64,000 bases of DNA from Bacteroidia bacterium. Lineage in GTDB: Bacteria; Bacteroidota; Bacteroidia; Cytophagales; Cyclobacteriaceae. Shown here piece by piece: positions 63,163 to 64,000 of the stretch. Position numbers and translations under genes: made by a program. Where the stretch lies: positions 1 to 64,000 of the forward strand of contig JAUILA010000014.1 in NCBI GenBank assembly GCA_030432655.1, given 5' to 3'. The notes under the pieces are model-generated. The model ran no database searches and was not told the origin of the DNA. It saw only the letters and a program-made list of their open reading frames with translations. Numbering within the stretch: position 1 is the stretch's first letter; each line of letters starts with the position of its first letter.

Positions 63163-64000
63163 CTAATTTATAATGCCGCAATTCTCATACTCCTCATCAA
63201 TGCTTATAAACACATCCCCTCTCGCTTTGTTGAACCAGGTATTGATCATCCGGTTTTTCTTTTCTTCCAGAGCGGCGCGTTGAATCTTCTGCCAGTCGTC
63301 ATTCAGGTTTGCCTGGTGCGGCTGAATCCTTGATTTATAAAACAGAATTCGCATCGCATCCTTCCCGTCATCCATTCTGAATCGCAAAGGTGCGCTTATT
63401 TCCCCCACATTAAGGCTGTCAGTCAAGGTAAAATAAACCACCGGATCCATCTGATCGACAGAAACCCGTGTATTTCCCTGTTCATCCGTAATGAATCCTC
63501 CGCCACCGGCAGTGAGTTTATCTTCAGATATCTCTTTGGCGACCTTCTCAAAGGTAAGAGTGTCTTCCAAAATTGTAGTACGGATAGAATCCAATTCGTG
63601 AGCAGCTCTTTCAAAATCCTCTTCTGTAGGTTGAGGAATAAGAATAATGTGCCTGGAGTTGTACTCGTTTCCGCGTTTATCGATTAGTTGCACAATGTGC
63701 AGGCCAAATTCTGTCTCAAACGGTTCAGAGATTTCTCCTGGCTTCAGGCTGAGTGCGGCCGCTTCAAATCCCGGAGCCATCATACCCCGTGATGCCCAGC
63801 CAAGCGCACCGCCATTAGGAGCACTTGGCCCTTCACTGTATTCCTTGGCTAACTCCTCGAATGATTCTCCTGCAATGGCCTTTGATCTGATATCTATAAG
63901 TTTTTTTCGTAATTCAGCTTTGACTCCTTCGTTGGCTTTAGGAACATTCACAATCTGCGAAACTTCCACCTCCGTGGAAAAGTAGGGAAGACTGTCAGAA
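63163..64000 (-). CDS. SurA-like peptidyl-prolyl isomerase, C-terminal part (5' partial)
   Basis: The frame stays open to the window edge, so the N-terminus with the expected signal peptide lies outside. The visible 278 residues hold two parvulin domains: the first with FEELAKEYSEGPSAPNGGALGW and FGLHIVQLIDKRG, the second more diverged with FEKVAKEISEDKLTAGGGGF and MRILFYKSRIQPHQANL. Such periplasmic isomerases help outer-membrane proteins fold. Co-directional with the MoxR gene. Confidence 0.88.
   Translation of the reverse strand, partial: SDSLPYFSTEVEVSQIVNVPKANEGVKAELRKKLIDIRSKAIAGESFEELAKEYSEGPSAPNGGALGWASRGMMAPGFEAAALSLKPGEISEPFETEFGLHIVQLIDKRGNEYNSRHIILIPQPTEEDFERAAHELDSIRTTILEDTLTFEKVAKEISEDKLTAGGGGFITDEQGNTRVSVDQMDPVVYFTLTDSLNVGEISAPLRFRMDDGKDAMRILFYKSRIQPHQANLNDDWQKIQRAALEEKKNRMINTWFNKARGDVFISIDEEYENCGIIN

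Noticed and set aside
1-64000. tRNA, rRNA, CRISPR arrays, insertion sequences, integrases and attachment sites
   Set aside because: Every gap was read for tRNA-like cloverleaf ends, regularly spaced repeats and transposase-like frames; none was found.

Overview
The window reads as chromosomal DNA of a member of the Bacteroidota, most likely a Cytophagales-type marine or soil bacterium. The evidence is: CarB without the C-terminal MGS domain; a DUF4270 lipoprotein between a half-length GT5 protein and glmS; a DUF4834 protein; BatD; a bacterial GGGP-synthase homologue; a CcmD-like protein with a signal peptide; a CcmE with the Cys-x-x-x-Tyr haem motif; and repeated TAnnTTTG boxes just upstream of genes instead of E. 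coli-type promoters. Shine-Dalgarno sequences are rare (secA, psd and ccmF are exceptions) and TTG/GTG starts are common. This assignment is an inference from gene content; there is no rRNA or tRNA in the window to confirm it.

Layout. 1-9.5 kb: tail of a DUF58 protein, carB, a small DUF4834 protein, dapF, secA, a SPOR lipoprotein and an M20 amidohydrolase, all on +. 9.5-12.4 kb: two phosphate transporters (PiT-like and Na/Pi-like) diverge from an intergenic region full of TGTTAA/TTAACA hexamers. 12.4-13.9 kb: two small membrane proteins translationally coupled to a GGGP-synthase homologue. 13.9-19.6 kb (minus): AraC regulator, acyl-CoA dehydrogenase, then the apparent operon panC-panD-flippase-like-rfaE2-zinc metallopeptidase, closed by a terminator. 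19.7-23.8 kb: GT5-like protein, DUF4270 lipoprotein, glmS, terminator. 23.8-32.7 kb: degenerate 3-hydroxyacyl-CoA dehydrogenase, RidA, a membrane protein, gltX, a small conserved protein, AIM24/TIGR00266, BatD, aroC, a dicarboxylate/glutamate symporter and an Nfu-type protein. 32.9-41.3 kb: membrane GAF/PAS sensor without output domain, DMT exporter, dusB, CPBP protease fused to DUF2007, cdsA, glutamate dehydrogenase and psd. 41.3-49.8 kb: free-Met-sulfoxide reductase, ribD, prmC, two proteins of the DUF2520 locus, and the cytochrome c maturation genes ccmB-C-D-E-F. 49.9-56.2 kb: nucleotide-sugar cluster (UDP-glucuronate epimerase type, UDP-HexNAc dehydrogenase type, galE, rfbA, rfbB) ending in a WecA/TagO-type initiating transferase. 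56.2-62.1 kb: cysQ, then cysC-cysD-cysN-pheS-hbd-lipoprotein as one tightly packed run. 62.1-64 kb (minus): MoxR ATPase downstream of a SurA-like isomerase cut by the window edge.

How the parts fit together. Most genes are housekeeping: pyrimidine/arginine, lysine/peptidoglycan, pantothenate, riboflavin, chorismate and phospholipid synthesis, translation, secretion and cytochrome c assembly. The more specialised part is 49.9-58.5 kb, where activated-sugar synthesis, a polyprenyl-phosphate sugar transferase and PAPS production/turnover (cysC, cysD, cysN, cysQ) lie side by side with no sulfate-reduction genes; this suggests supply of both sugars and PAPS for a (possibly sulfated) surface polysaccharide. 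No prophage, insertion sequence, CRISPR array or obvious genomic island is visible, and I did not find a clearly new multi-gene system. The best leads for follow-up are the phosphate-transporter intergenic hexamers, the System I cytochrome c cluster with a Cys-type CcmE, the WecA-like gene with no standard start codon, the output-less sensor, and several degenerate-enzyme paralogues (GT5, 3HCDH, Rieske-like lipoprotein).
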